From Herbaspirillum sp. meg3 (GTDB lineage: Bacteria > Pseudomonadota > Gammaproteobacteria > Burkholderiales > Burkholderiaceae_D): DNA of 64,000 nt. Under the pieces are notes generated by a model that was not told where the DNA came from, did not search any database, and saw only the letters and a program-made list of their open reading frames with translations. Each line of letters opens with the position of its first letter. The stretch's first letter is position 1. The stretch covers positions 2,914,001 to 2,978,000 of the forward strand of contig NZ_CP022736.1 of NCBI RefSeq assembly GCF_002257565.1, written 5' to 3'. The position numbers and the translations under genes were made by a program. Positions 25,717 through 35,202 of the stretch are shown one piece after another.

Positions 25717-28320
25717 ATGCTGAAACCAACTATTAGCCGCATCGGCATCCCCCACCTCTTCACCGCTCTCTTCACAGTGCAGACGAGTAGAAAGTTTCTT
25801 GGCAGATTTTTATTTGCAATCTTGTTGACCGGCATTGGTATTGATTCTTGTTTTAGCAAAGAATTGACAATCGGCGTCTACGCTAATCCTCCAAAGATCT
25901 TTTTGGACAAAGATGGCGCCGCAGCAGGAATTCATATCGATCTGATCCGCCAGATCGCGGAGCAGGAACACTGGACTCTGCGCTTTATTCCGTGTGAGTG
26001 GCAAGCCTGTTTGCTAGCAGTGCAGCACGGTGAAATCGACCTGCTTCCTGATGTCGCCTACACGGATGAGCGGGCCTCAATCTTTGATTTCCACAAGGTG
26101 CCTGCGCTTTACAGCTGGTCCATCCTCTATCGAAACAAAAATGTTGCCATCAACTCCGTTTTTGATCTCAAAGAAAAACGCATCGCATTACTATCCGGCT
26201 CTGTTCAGGCAGACTATTTCAAGCAACTCTTGGAGAACTCGGGAATAAGTGTCAGTTTTGTTCCCGTAACCAGGCTCGAACTGGGATTTCAAGCAGTTGA
26301 AGCAGGAAAAGCAGACGCTGTCATTGGAAGCCAGCAAGCTGGAGATATGTTGGCCGAACGCCATGGCTTATCTGACACGCCAATTGTTTTCCAACCGGTG
26401 AAATTATTCTTTGCTTCAGCCAAGGGCCAGAACAAGGATGCCTTGGACGCAATTGATCGCAACCTACGAGCCTGGCAAGAAGATTCGCAATCCATCTACT
26501 TTGAGATTTTACGAAAATGGGGACGTGGCTCGCGCTCTCAGATAGAAAGAACTGTTGTATGGGGGCTGATTGCCGCCATTGGTTTATTTTTGAGTGCGCT
26601 TGGAATCGCTGCCTATCTTCGACGAGAGGTCGAGATACGCACGCGCGAATTACGCAACAGCGAGAAATCTTTGCGGGTGGCGGCCACCGTATTTCAATCA
26701 CAAGAAGCCATGTGGGTCATGGGCCCGGATCATCGCATCCTCGATATCAATCATGCTTTCGTGAAGGTGACCGGCTTCAATCTTGCCGAGCTTATTGACA
26801 AGATGACTCTACCCTTCTGTCTTGCCCAGGGCGAACCGGACTACCGGGACGAGATGTGGAAAATAGTGAAAGAAACTGGTCAGTGGGAAGGCGAAGTCCA
26901 CGCAAAAAAGAAAACCGATGAACGATACATCGCTCGCCTTACCATGACCGCCGTGCGTGATGTCGCCGGGAAAATTACTCACTACGTAGGAACCCAGACA
27001 GATATCACCCAGCAAAAGCTATTGCTGGAAGAAACAGTCCGGCTTGCCTATTATGATTCGCTGACTGGATTACCCAATCGGCGGCGGCTGATTGAACGCA
27101 TTCAGTCGTCTATTGCGATCAATGCAGACAACAATAAAAACTTCGCGTTGATCGTCATTGACATCGACAATTTCAAGGATCTCAACGACTCGTTAGGGCA
27201 TGACGTTGGCGATCAGCTTCTCAAGAAAATTGCAAATCGCCTCGTGGCCACTGCCGACTCGGCGGAAAATGTGGCCCGCCTGGGAGCCGATGAGTTTGTC
27301 GTTTTGCTTCAAGGGATAGAACGCTCGGACTCTGATCGGGTAGTTCGGCGGTTTGCTCAGCGCATCTTGACAGCCATGAACGATCCGTTTGAACTTGCGG
27401 GATTGAGTCATCATGCCACCTGCTGCATCGGTGCATCTCTTATGCAGAATGAGGACTCAACCGCACAAGACATGTTACGGCGTGGTGATTTGGCAATGTA
27501 TCAAGCAAAGAAAAATGGACGTAACACTTTTTGCTTGTTTACAGTCGAGATTGAAAATGCCGTCAACTTCAGAACAGCACTTGAATTTGACTTGCGAAAA
27601 GCAATTGATCAGGAAGAATTTTTTCTTCACTATCAGCCGCAGGTTGATTTGCAGGGACAACTCATCGGTGTAGAGGCCCTGCTGCGCTGGCAGAGTCCGG
27701 AGCGTGGTCTGGTGCCTCCGGGCCTATTTATTCCAGTCGCTGAGACATGTGGATTGATGTTCAAAATTGGTCAATGGGTTCTCCGCCAGGCCTGTGAACA
27801 GTCAGCAAAATGGGAACGGGAAAGCCCCGAAAAACCTATAGTGATCGCCGTCAACGTTAGCGCAATTCAGTTCTGCAATCTGGAATTCACGTCCGATGTC
27901 TCAAACATCATTACTCAGACTGGCGCCAATCCGGCTCGCCTTAAAATGGAGCTGACGGAAACAATGATGGTCGAGGATGTGCAGGCCACTGTCGAAAAAA
28001 TGTACATGTTAAAACACCTCGGCATTTCGTTATCGCTGGACGATTTCGGAACAGGATATTCATCTTTGTCTTTGCTGAAACGCCTGCCCATTGATCAACT
28101 CAAAATTGATCAGTCATTCATCAAAGACATTCTTGTCGATGCGAGTGATGTCGCAATTGCAAAAAGTATCATCGCCCTCGGTTCTGCATTGGGTGTCGAT
28201 GTGATTGCCGAAGGTGTCGAAACGCTTGAGGTCAGAGATTTTCTTTCTACGATCGGATGTACAAAATACCAAGGTTACGCGTTTGGCCGGCCAGGACCTG
28301 CCGATCAATTGCGCTATTGA
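25717..28320 (+). CDS. Periplasmic-binding/PAS/GGDEF/EAL signalling protein
   Basis: 867 aa. A signal/anchor near 30-45 is followed by a family-3 solute-binding domain (about 48-265; ELTIGVYANPPKIF). A membrane segment lies at about 275-300 (VVWGLIAAIGLFLSALGIAA), then a PAS domain (about 310-430), a GGDEF domain (DSLTGLPNRR; active site GADEF instead of GGDEF) and an EAL domain (GVEALLRW; ELTETMMVED; LDDFGTGYSSLSLL). Both catalytic motifs look usable, although Ala in GADEF may lower cyclase activity. It should turn an external small-molecule signal into a change of cyclic-di-GMP. No clear operon partner. Confidence 0.9.
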   Translation: MLKPTISRIGIPHLFTALFTVQTSRKFLGRFLFAILLTGIGIDSCFSKELTIGVYANPPKIFLDKDGAAAGIHIDLIRQIAEQEHWTLRFIPCEWQACLLAVQHGEIDLLPDVAYTDERASIFDFHKVPALYSWSILYRNKNVAINSVFDLKEKRIALLSGSVQADYFKQLLENSGISVSFVPVTRLELGFQAVEAGKADAVIGSQQAGDMLAERHGLSDTPIVFQPVKLFFASAKGQNKDALDAIDRNLRAWQEDSQSIYFEILRKWGRGSRSQIERTVVWGLIAAIGLFLSALGIAAYLRREVEIRTRELRNSEKSLRVAATVFQSQEAMWVMGPDHRILDINHAFVKVTGFNLAELIDKMTLPFCLAQGEPDYRDEMWKIVKETGQWEGEVHAKKKTDERYIARLTMTAVRDVAGKITHYVGTQTDITQQKLLLEETVRLAYYDSLTGLPNRRRLIERIQSSIAINADNNKNFALIVIDIDNFKDLNDSLGHDVGDQLLKKIANRLVATADSAENVARLGADEFVVLLQGIERSDSDRVVRRFAQRILTAMNDPFELAGLSHHATCCIGASLMQNEDSTAQDMLRRGDLAMYQAKKNGRNTFCLFTVEIENAVNFRTALEFDLRKAIDQEEFFLHYQPQVDLQGQLIGVEALLRWQSPERGLVPPGLFIPVAETCGLMFKIGQWVLRQACEQSAKWERESPEKPIVIAVNVSAIQFCNLEFTSDVSNIITQTGANPARLKMELTETMMVEDVQATVEKMYMLKHLGISLSLDDFGTGYSSLSLLKRLPIDQLKIDQSFIKDILVDASDVAIAKSIIALGSALGVDVIAEGVETLEVRDFLSTIGCTKYQGYAFGRPGPADQLRY

Positions 28321-28414
28321 TACTGGCACTTTTCTTGCGAATGCTCCCTGTCAATGAATCCTGATGCTAGTTCTTCCCTGACAGCGAGGTATCGGCAGCA
28401 GAAGAATCTCATCT

Positions 28415-28708
28415 TCATCCGTCCTGCTTCACCAGCCCAGGATTGATTGCCAGCAGCAACCAGGGCTTGATTTCCGATCGTACGAAGACACCGCTGATCG
28501 CAAACGGATCCTGATCGCGCAGGGCCTCTGCCTCCTCCTTCGTTGCGACTTCGTAAATGATCAGACCGCCACTACCATCCGAGAACGGGCCTCCCATTGA
28601 CAGCTTGCCAGCGTCGAGCAGGCTTTTCATGTAACGCTGGTGATCGGGGGCGTGTATTGCGAGCTTTTCCTTGTCGTCCGTGTAGCCGACGTAATTGATG
28701 AATTTCAT
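28415..28708 (-). CDS. YciI-like protein
   Basis: 97 aa from ATG 28708 (MKFINYVGYTDDKEKL). Ferredoxin-like YCII domain: HAPDHQRYMKSLLDAGKLSM with the paired His/Asp region, then GPFSDGSGGLIIYE and AEALRDQDPFAISGVF. Members are small dimeric enzymes or binding proteins of unclear function. Upstream (28709-28847) the minus strand encodes a hydrophobic stretch that may be a broken small membrane protein. Confidence 0.85.
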   Translation of the reverse strand: MKFINYVGYTDDKEKLAIHAPDHQRYMKSLLDAGKLSMGGPFSDGSGGLIIYEVATKEEAEALRDQDPFAISGVFVRSEIKPWLLLAINPGLVKQDG

Positions 28709-28964
28709 GACTATCCTTGTCCGGTTGATATGGTGGTAAATCCAGGGGTTTCGTAAAGGCAAACACGAAGCCGATGCATATCATCATCCCGATTACCGCC
28801 GCGCAGATAAACCACCTGCCGCTGAATTGACTATTCGGCATTGGCAAAGAGTGCTGCCGGGACGGTTCATCACCTGCAGCCGTGCACGTGAATCTGCCAA
28901 AGTCTCTACAATCTCAATCACATTAATTCACGAAATTGCATTTGGTCTCGTCACCAGTAAAATC

Positions 28965-30152
28965 ATGAGCATCCATTCGATCCCGCTCTCTCCCGCCCAG
29001 GCGCGCGCCATCTGGCTGTGCGCGCAACGTCTTGACGAACCGGCTCCTTTCGGCGCCGGCGCCGAGGCAGTCAGGCTGGCGACCGAGCATCTCGGTTATG
29101 TACAGATCGACACCATCAACGTCATCGAGCGCAGCCATCATCACATTCTCTACACGCGTATTCCCGACTACAAACTGAACGATCTGGAACAGGCGCAATC
29201 GGTCGACAAGTCGGTATTTGAATATTGGACGCATGCCCTGGCTTATGTACCGACAACCGCGTTTCGCCATTTCATTCCGGCGATGGAACAACGGCGGCTC
29301 AATCCGCATTCCTCGTTTGATGGTGTGGACGAAGCCGACTATGCCGCGCTGCTCAAGCGCATCCGCAAGGAAGGCGGTTTGTCGATCCGCGATATAGAGG
29401 ACGACGTACTGGTGGAAAAAACGCATCCCTGGGGCAGCCGTAAGCCATCGAAAAAGGCTTTGCGCTGGGGATTTTTCATCGGCGATCTGGTGATCAGCAA
29501 ACGTACCGGGATGATCAAGACCTATGAGCTGGCAGGACGCCATTTCGGCTGGCAGCGGCGGCCGGCGGCATCGAAGGAAAAGCAATTCGCAAAATATCTG
29601 ACGCAACGCGCGTTGCAATCGCAAGGCATCGTCAGTCTGGACTCGATCTGCTATGGGAACGCACCGATGAAGGCGATGGTGAAAGAATTGATTGCTGCCG
29701 AGGTCAAGCGCAAACAGCTGGTGCCTGTGCATCTGGATGGCGCACCAAAGAGCCAGCACTGGATCACGCAGGAGCAACTGGAGACGGTCATCGCAACGAC
29801 CGAGCCGGTCTCGGGAGAACGCGTGCACATCCTGTCGCCCTTCGACCCGCTGGTCATCCAGCGCAAGCGGCTGGAATTGTTCTTCGGCTATGAGCATCGC
29901 TTCGAGGCCTATGTGCCGGCGGAGAAGCGTGTGCTCGGCTATTTCGCCCTGCCGGTGCTGGCTGGTGACCGTATCGTCGCGGCGATCGACCTCAAGATGG
30001 ACCGTCAGGCCGGCAAGCTGCGCATGCAGAAGTGGAGCTGGATTGCGAAGAAGTCAGCGCCGCTGAAAAGTCTTATCGAGGAAGAACTGCATCGCTTTGA
30101 ACAATTCCAGAAACAATCGATGCGTTCGACTCAGCCTCAGGACGAAGACTAG
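28965..30152 (+). CDS. ycaQ: YcaQ-type winged-helix DNA glycosylase (HTH_42)
   Basis: 395 aa from ATG 28965. Family features: LSPAQARAIWLCAQRL, then GYVQIDTINVIERSHHHILY, where Q-I-D is the catalytic QxD motif of the YcaQ branch (interstrand-crosslink glycosylases), and LSPFDPLVIQRKRLELFFGY. It removes alkylated bases and unhooks crosslinks. It overlaps the convergent chemoreceptor gene end by 4 bp. Confidence 0.88.
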   Translation: MSIHSIPLSPAQARAIWLCAQRLDEPAPFGAGAEAVRLATEHLGYVQIDTINVIERSHHHILYTRIPDYKLNDLEQAQSVDKSVFEYWTHALAYVPTTAFRHFIPAMEQRRLNPHSSFDGVDEADYAALLKRIRKEGGLSIRDIEDDVLVEKTHPWGSRKPSKKALRWGFFIGDLVISKRTGMIKTYELAGRHFGWQRRPAASKEKQFAKYLTQRALQSQGIVSLDSICYGNAPMKAMVKELIAAEVKRKQLVPVHLDGAPKSQHWITQEQLETVIATTEPVSGERVHILSPFDPLVIQRKRLELFFGYEHRFEAYVPAEKRVLGYFALPVLAGDRIVAAIDLKMDRQAGKLRMQKWSWIAKKSAPLKSLIEEELHRFEQFQKQSMRSTQPQDED

Positions 30153-31813
30153 GCGCCAACATAACCAAGCATGTTGCGCGGCGTGACATCGGTTGCCGGA
30201 CGCATTGCGCTGCGCTCGTCCAGCGCTGCCGCTTCTGCTTCTGCCTTCGTATCTGTTTCTGACGCAGCGATGTTGAACACTGAAACCGATTGCACCAGAC
30301 TGTCGGCCTGACGTGTCAGTGCATTGGCGGCCTCGGCGGTCTGATCGACCAGCGCGGCGTTTTCCTGGGTGGACTTATCCATTTCCACGACCACGCGGCT
30401 GACTTGTTCCAGGCCTTCTGCCTGTTCCCGTGTGGCGATCGAAATTTCATTCATGGTGTTCATGACGGTATTGACCGATGTCACAATCTGCTCCATGGCA
30501 CGACCGGTTTCGATCACCTGGGACGATGCCAGATCGATGCAGGCAGCGGATTCGCCGATCAAGACCTTGACCTCCTTGGCCGCTTCGGCGCTGCGCAATG
30601 CCAGCGAACGCACCTCCGTCGCCACCACCGCAAAACCTCTGCCCTGCGTACCGGCGCGCGCTGCCTCGACCGCCGCATTGAGCGCCAGGATATTGGTCTG
30701 GAACGCAATGCCGTCGATGACGCTGACGATTTCAGAAATCTTGTTGGCACTGACGGAGACCTCTCCCATCGTGCCGACGATCCTTGCCATGAGCTCGCCA
30801 CCTTTGACGGCGTCGCCTGCCGCCGTTGCCGCCAGTTGGTTCGTATGACGGGTATTCTCTGCATTCTGCTTGACGGCGGCAGATAATTCTTCCAGCGTCG
30901 CGGCAGTCTCTTCCAGCGACGAGGCCTGCTGTTCGGTTCGCGCCGCCAGGTCGATGTTTCCTTCAGCGATGTTGCGTGCGCTACGATTGACGTCTTCAGT
31001 ACCGTTGCGAATGGAGGAAACGGTTTCCACCAACCCTTGCTGCATGCGCTGCAATGCACCCAGCAAGACGCCGATTTCATTGCGGGAAGCGCCTTCCACC
31101 GGCGAACTCAGATCGCCGCCGGCGATACGGTCGAAATGCATGCCGGTGGTAGCCAGCGGACGCAGCAAGACGCGGTCAAACAACATCCAGTACAAGCCCA
31201 CCAGCAACAAAGAAAAGATGAACAAGCCACCCGCCAGATAGACGGCGATCGTATAACGCTGTTCCGAGGCGATGCTCAGGGTATCGCGCACCGATTCAGC
31301 ATGGCGAATAACAGTACGCAAGGTCGACGCAAATACACGATCGGCCTCTTCGGCACTGCTGGTGGCTGCAGCATAGGCATCAAGCGAGACGTCGTAGAGC
31401 GCTACTTCACGCCCCTCCAGCACCTTGGTATAGGCATCGTAGGCCTGACCGACTTGCTGCGACCGTTCTGCCAGGCCGGACACCGACTTGTCGCCTTTGC
31501 GATAACTTTCAAACGTTTTCTTGGCTTCTTGCAGCGCCATCGATGCCTTGCGCGTGTAGTCGTTGGCCTTGACCTGATCGCCGCGCACCAGATTGATGTA
31601 GGCGTTATCCATGTTGATCAGCGTGGACTGAAACAGTCGTTCGACTTCGTGCAGCGGCTGGATCTGCTTGTCCGACAGATCGATCAGTTCATTCATGGCC
31701 TTGGCCGATTGGCGCGTATCGGTCCAGGCGATGAATACCGCCGTCCACAAAGCAAGCGAAAAGATGCCGAGAACGAACAGGAGGCTGGTACGGATTTTCA
31801 GTTTGGCGAACAT
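30149..31813 (-). CDS. Methyl-accepting chemotaxis protein
   Basis: 554 aa from ATG 31813; the longer open frame upstream is only a shadow across doxX. TM1 at about 9-28 (LLFVLGIFSLALWTAVFIAW), a four-helix-bundle periplasmic domain, TM2 at about 190-212 (AVYLAGGLFIFSLLLVGLYW), HAMP, then the signalling coiled coil with the conserved hairpin (ARAGTQGRGFAVVATEVRSL). No CheR-docking pentapeptide at the C-terminus. 41 bp downstream of the bufferin operon and on the same strand, so read-through from it is possible. Confidence 0.93.
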   Translation of the reverse strand: MFAKLKIRTSLLFVLGIFSLALWTAVFIAWTDTRQSAKAMNELIDLSDKQIQPLHEVERLFQSTLINMDNAYINLVRGDQVKANDYTRKASMALQEAKKTFESYRKGDKSVSGLAERSQQVGQAYDAYTKVLEGREVALYDVSLDAYAAATSSAEEADRVFASTLRTVIRHAESVRDTLSIASEQRYTIAVYLAGGLFIFSLLLVGLYWMLFDRVLLRPLATTGMHFDRIAGGDLSSPVEGASRNEIGVLLGALQRMQQGLVETVSSIRNGTEDVNRSARNIAEGNIDLAARTEQQASSLEETAATLEELSAAVKQNAENTRHTNQLAATAAGDAVKGGELMARIVGTMGEVSVSANKISEIVSVIDGIAFQTNILALNAAVEAARAGTQGRGFAVVATEVRSLALRSAEAAKEVKVLIGESAACIDLASSQVIETGRAMEQIVTSVNTVMNTMNEISIATREQAEGLEQVSRVVVEMDKSTQENAALVDQTAEAANALTRQADSLVQSVSVFNIAASETDTKAEAEAAALDERSAMRPATDVTPRNMLGYVGA

Positions 31814-31854
31814 GGCTGGCTCACTGTGGATAGTAGATAGCGGAGGAAAGAGGA

Positions 31855-32340
31855 TTACTTGATGCCGAACAGACGATCCAGCGACCACGCACCGGCGCCG
31901 CGACCGACCAGGAACAACAGCAGACCGGCCCAGGTCAGGTGTGTCGGCCAGGCGTCCGGATAGACGAAAATTTCGATCACCGCCGTCATGCCCAGCAAGC
32001 CCAGTGCAGCCGAGCGTGTGAACAGCCCCATCACCAGCAGTAACGGGAAGAAATGTTCCGCATAAGCCGCCAGATGCGCGGCGATTTCCGGCGGCACCAG
32101 CGGCAGTTTGTATTCCTGTTCGAACAGCGTGTAGGTGCTGTCCTTGATGGTCAGAAAGCCGGTGACCTTGGTACGGCCAGAGAGAAAGAACACTGCCGCG
32201 ATAGCGACCCGTGCGACTAATGCCAGCAACGAATCGCCGACCAGTTGTGTGGCACGTTCGACAGCGAAGTTGTACCAATCGGCGATGGATTTGGGCTTCG
32301 TTGCGGTAGTCGTTGTGGTCGGTGTCGGATAGGTAGACAT
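31855..32340 (-). CDS. DoxX family membrane protein of the bufferin operon
   Basis: 161 aa from ATG 32340 (GGAG 6 nt upstream). Thr-rich N-terminus, then four membrane helices (LVARVAIAAVFFLSGRTKVT, FFPLLLVMGLFTRSAALGLL). DoxX proteins often follow bufABC genes; they are thought to link modification to the membrane quinone pool, but this is not proven. It is last of the four-gene set. Confidence 0.85.
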   Translation of the reverse strand: MSTYPTPTTTTTATKPKSIADWYNFAVERATQLVGDSLLALVARVAIAAVFFLSGRTKVTGFLTIKDSTYTLFEQEYKLPLVPPEIAAHLAAYAEHFFPLLLVMGLFTRSAALGLLGMTAVIEIFVYPDAWPTHLTWAGLLLFLVGRGAGAWSLDRLFGIK

Positions 32341-32371
32341 GATGGTCTCCGTAAGTAAAAATGAATGAGGA

Positions 32372-33139
32372 TCAGCGCGTGGGAATGAAAGGCGAGGCAA
32401 ATGCTTCGGCATGGATCAGCGTACCAAGCAAGCGCGCAACGTCCAGCCCGGGTTCTGCTTCGACGGCCTTTGTCGTCGCCGTCTGCAAATCCTCGCCGGC
32501 GGCACAGGCATCGAGGAACACACACATGCCGACGCTTGCCGGCTGCCACACTACCTTGCCGTCAATGCGGCAGAACAAGGTACCCTCGCCGTCCCAGTTG
32601 AGTTCGTCGGAAAGATCGCGTTGTTCGCGATTGGCTTGCCAGATGGAATAGGCCGGCAGATTTACGCACCAGTGCCAGCGGACGCTGGCGCGCGGTCGCA
32701 AGGCGCTCTGCAACAAGTCCACCTCACCCAATGTTGCCAGCATGCCGGCTTCCAGCGGTGCCTCGTCAGCGGCGATATGACATTCGCTCCAGAAACGGTC
32801 CAGGCGCGCGACGTCGGCCAGATAAGGCAACTCTGCCGCCGGGCCGAACGCCGACAGAAAATCGGCGAAACCACGGCCGTATTCGATCAGGCACACGCTT
32901 TCCGGTGGTTCGGCACAGACATGGATCAAGGCTGCTGAGCGAAACCACTCTTCGCCGACCAGACGTACGATAGCCGGATAGTTGGCCGCCAACGCATCGA
33001 CGCTGGCCTTGAGTACGGTATTGCGATAGACCTTGAAGCCGGGCTGGCTGGTCAATTGCGCCATTGAAGCGTCACTGTCACCGACGCCATAAATGGCGCG
33101 AATGAATTCGTGTTGAAAGTGATCGGCGGCGTGATTCAT
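32372..33139 (-). CDS. bufC: BufC/HvfC-type DUF2063 partner protein
   Basis: 255 aa. N-terminal DUF2063 domain (FIRAIYGVGDSD, FKVYRNTVLKASVDALAANY, YPAIVRLVGEEWFRSAALIH) and a C-terminal domain (GKVVWQPASVGMCVFLDACA). In this pathway it delivers the precursor to the MNIO enzyme. Overlaps bufB by 4 bp. Confidence 0.87.
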   Translation of the reverse strand: MNHAADHFQHEFIRAIYGVGDSDASMAQLTSQPGFKVYRNTVLKASVDALAANYPAIVRLVGEEWFRSAALIHVCAEPPESVCLIEYGRGFADFLSAFGPAAELPYLADVARLDRFWSECHIAADEAPLEAGMLATLGEVDLLQSALRPRASVRWHWCVNLPAYSIWQANREQRDLSDELNWDGEGTLFCRIDGKVVWQPASVGMCVFLDACAAGEDLQTATTKAVEAEPGLDVARLLGTLIHAEAFASPFIPTR

Positions 33140-33978
33140 TTCAGCACTCCCTGCGCGGACAGGATCTCTTGCGCCTTGTTGCGTTCGGTCAGCAGTTCGG
33201 CGAAAGCAGGGATCTTGTCGTCGCGTTCGATCAGCGTCGGACGTTCACCGATGCGCTCGATCAGATGGCGATACAAACGCCAGACCGGCTCGATCACCGG
33301 CGCGTCGTGCGAGTCGATCAGCAGTTGTGCCTCAGTAGTATCGTCACTGTCCTCGCTATGGCCGGCCAGATGGATTTCCATGATCGCCTCAGCCGGCAGA
33401 TTGTCGAGATAGGTGTGCGCGTCGTAACCGATGTTGTGGGCACTGACGTAGACGTTGTTGACGTCGACCAGCAGTCCGCAACCGGTGCGGCGCACCAGTT
33501 CGTCAAGGAAATCGGTTTCGCTCCAGTCGTGATTCTCCATACGCAGGTAGTGCGACGGATTTTCAATGGCGATGCGACGTTGCAATTGTTCTTGCGTACG
33601 CTGGATATTGGCGGCGACACGCGACAGGATGTCGCTGGTGCGCGGCACCGGCAGCAAGTCGGGATAGTAGCGGCCATCCAATGTCGACCAGGCGAGATGT
33701 TCGGATACCAGCGCTGGTTCGACACGGCGTATCAGTTCTTTCAATCGATGCAGATGCTGCTGGTCGGGAGCAGTTGCTCCCGCCAGCGACAGCGATACCC
33801 CATGCAGCGACACCGGATGGCGGCTGCGAACCGCATCCAGCCATGCAAGCCGCGGACCGCCTGCCATCAGGTAATTCTCGGGATGCACTTCGAACCACAT
33901 CTCGGCTTCGGCGCATTGCAGCGCGTCGTCGAAATGTTGCGGCTTCAATCCCAGGCCTGCACCAAGTGTCGCTGTCAT
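33136..33978 (-). CDS. bufB: MNIO family (DUF692) peptide-modifying enzyme BufB
   Basis: 280 aa TIM-barrel with the iron-ligand motifs of multinuclear non-heme iron oxidative enzymes: EVHPENYLM, SLHGVSLSLAG, VSEHLAW, LLVDVNNVYVSA, MEIHLAGHS and IDSHDAPV. It oxidises cysteines of the precursor into sulfur heterocycles (thiooxazoles are reported for bufferins). It follows bufA by 25 bp and is translationally coupled to bufC. Confidence 0.93.
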   Translation of the reverse strand: MTATLGAGLGLKPQHFDDALQCAEAEMWFEVHPENYLMAGGPRLAWLDAVRSRHPVSLHGVSLSLAGATAPDQQHLHRLKELIRRVEPALVSEHLAWSTLDGRYYPDLLPVPRTSDILSRVAANIQRTQEQLQRRIAIENPSHYLRMENHDWSETDFLDELVRRTGCGLLVDVNNVYVSAHNIGYDAHTYLDNLPAEAIMEIHLAGHSEDSDDTTEAQLLIDSHDAPVIEPVWRLYRHLIERIGERPTLIERDDKIPAFAELLTERNKAQEILSAQGVLK

Positions 33979-34003
33979 TTCAGGCTCCTGCTCCTGTATG
34001 CAA

Positions 34004-34282
34004 TCAGATTGCAGTCAGGGAACCTGCGCCCTTCGGTGTCTTGATGCTGGTGCAAGTGCCGGCTGGAACATTCTTCCAGGCGTTGCCTTGGTAGTCCATC
34101 TTGGCGGTGCCGGCGCAGGTCGTGCCTTCGCCTGCCTTGCAATCGTTCTGGCCGGCGAGCGACACGCCGTAGCACTTTTCAACTGCAGTCTTCGCTGCGG
34201 CTGGTGTGTTTTGCGCCATGGCGATACCGGATGTCAGAGCAGCCAGGGTGAAAGCGGCAGTTGCAAGTTTGATGGTGTTCAT
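34004..34282 (-). CDS. bufA: Bufferin precursor BufA (DUF2282)
   Basis: 92 aa with a signal peptide (KLATAAFTLAALTSGIAMAQ, cleaved after AMA). The mature part has four cysteines in the family pattern: KCYGVSL, NDCKAGE, TTCAGTAK and GTCTSIKTP. After modification it would be exported and bind copper or similar metals in the periplasm. First gene of the operon, behind an exact SigF-type promoter. Confidence 0.92.
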   Translation of the reverse strand: MNTIKLATAAFTLAALTSGIAMAQNTPAAAKTAVEKCYGVSLAGQNDCKAGEGTTCAGTAKMDYQGNAWKNVPAGTCTSIKTPKGAGSLTAI

Positions 34283-34364
34283 AACGTACTCCTTAAAGAT
34301 GAATGGATTGTTGGAAAGCAGATATCTGCCGGAAGTGTTCTTTTGCAGATGATCTGAACGTTAG

Positions 34365-34390
34365 TTCGTCGGACCATGGCGTTCGGTTAC
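34365..34390 (-). promoter_or_regulatory. ECF sigma (SigF-type) promoter of the bufferin operon
   Basis: On the minus strand GTAACC (34390-34385) and CGAA (34368-34365) are separated by exactly 16 bp, the consensus I recall for SigF promoters of Caulobacter. Located 83 bp upstream of the bufA start. Confidence 0.8.
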
Positions 34391-34446
34391 AGCAAATTGA
34401 AAATAAATTCGAAAATAAATTAGAAAATATTTATTTTGCAAACGGT

Positions 34447-34472
34447 GTAACCGAATCGGTCGTGCCGACGAA
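34447..34472 (+). promoter_or_regulatory. ECF sigma (SigF-type) promoter of the first nrsF
   Basis: GTAACC (34447-34452), 16 bp, CGAA (34469-34472): identical in elements and spacing to the divergent bufferin promoter. The start codon of nrsF is at 34541. Confidence 0.8.
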
Positions 34473-34540
34473 CATATAAGCAACGCGTCTTGCCGGGCCG
34501 GTGGCGGCCCATGGCAGAAGACGCAAGGATGGAGAATCTG

Positions 34541-35185
34541 ATGAAAACACCTGATCTGGTGTCCATGCTTGCAACAGGAACAACGCGCAGCGATCCCGAC
34601 CTATTGGGTAAACGACTCGGACTGGCGTTGCTGATCGGTTTGATCGGCGCGTCGGCACTGCTGGTGGCTGCCTACGGCATACGCAGCGACATGCCTGAAT
34701 TGCTGGCCACGCCACTGTTCTGGATCAAGGTGTCGTTTCCGCTGGCGATATTGATGTCGGCGCAGGGCGTCACTGCACGGCTGGCGCGCCCGGGAGCATT
34801 GCTGGGGTTGCAGCGACTGATCCTGCTGGCCTTGCCGGTGCTGGCGATCTGGTTGGCGAGTATTGGCTTCTTGCTGCTGGCACCGCCGTCACTACGGCTG
34901 GCGCTAGTGCTGGGATCGACCTGGCAGGTGTGCTCATTGAATATTGCGCTTCTATCGCTGCCAACCTTTTTTTCGATGTTCTGGGCCATGCGTGGGCTGG
35001 CGCCGACGCGGCTGATGCTGACCGGTGCCAGTATCGGATTGGTGGCCGGAGCACAGGGCGTAGTGGTCTACACCTTGTATTGCACGGAAATGACGGTGTC
35101 CTTCTGGGGAGTCTGGTATGTGATCGGCATGCTGGCGCCGACGGCGGTGGGCGCCCTGCTCGGCCCGCGCTTGCTGCGCTGGTAA
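34541..35185 (+). CDS. nrsF: NrsF-type (DUF1109) anti-sigma factor, copy 1
   Basis: 214 aa from ATG 34541 (GGAG 6 nt before it); it starts MKTPDLVSMLATG, like the second copy. Six membrane segments. Two conserved cysteines, in WQVCSLNIALLSLP and LYCTEMTVSFWGVWY, match the metal-sensing pair of NrsF proteins. It should hold an ECF sigma factor at the membrane until metal stress. It has no sigma gene directly beside it but has its own SigF-type promoter, so it may be a feedback brake. Confidence 0.85.
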   Translation: MKTPDLVSMLATGTTRSDPDLLGKRLGLALLIGLIGASALLVAAYGIRSDMPELLATPLFWIKVSFPLAILMSAQGVTARLARPGALLGLQRLILLALPVLAIWLASIGFLLLAPPSLRLALVLGSTWQVCSLNIALLSLPTFFSMFWAMRGLAPTRLMLTGASIGLVAGAQGVVVYTLYCTEMTVSFWGVWYVIGMLAPTAVGALLGPRLLRW

Positions 35186-35202
35186 AGGGTGTAGTGATCT
35201 AT

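Noticed and set aside
31814..32278. N-terminal extension of the chemoreceptor to a 709-aa protein
   Set aside because: The added part is out-of-frame doxX sequence. The internal ATG at 31813 begins a normal membrane segment.
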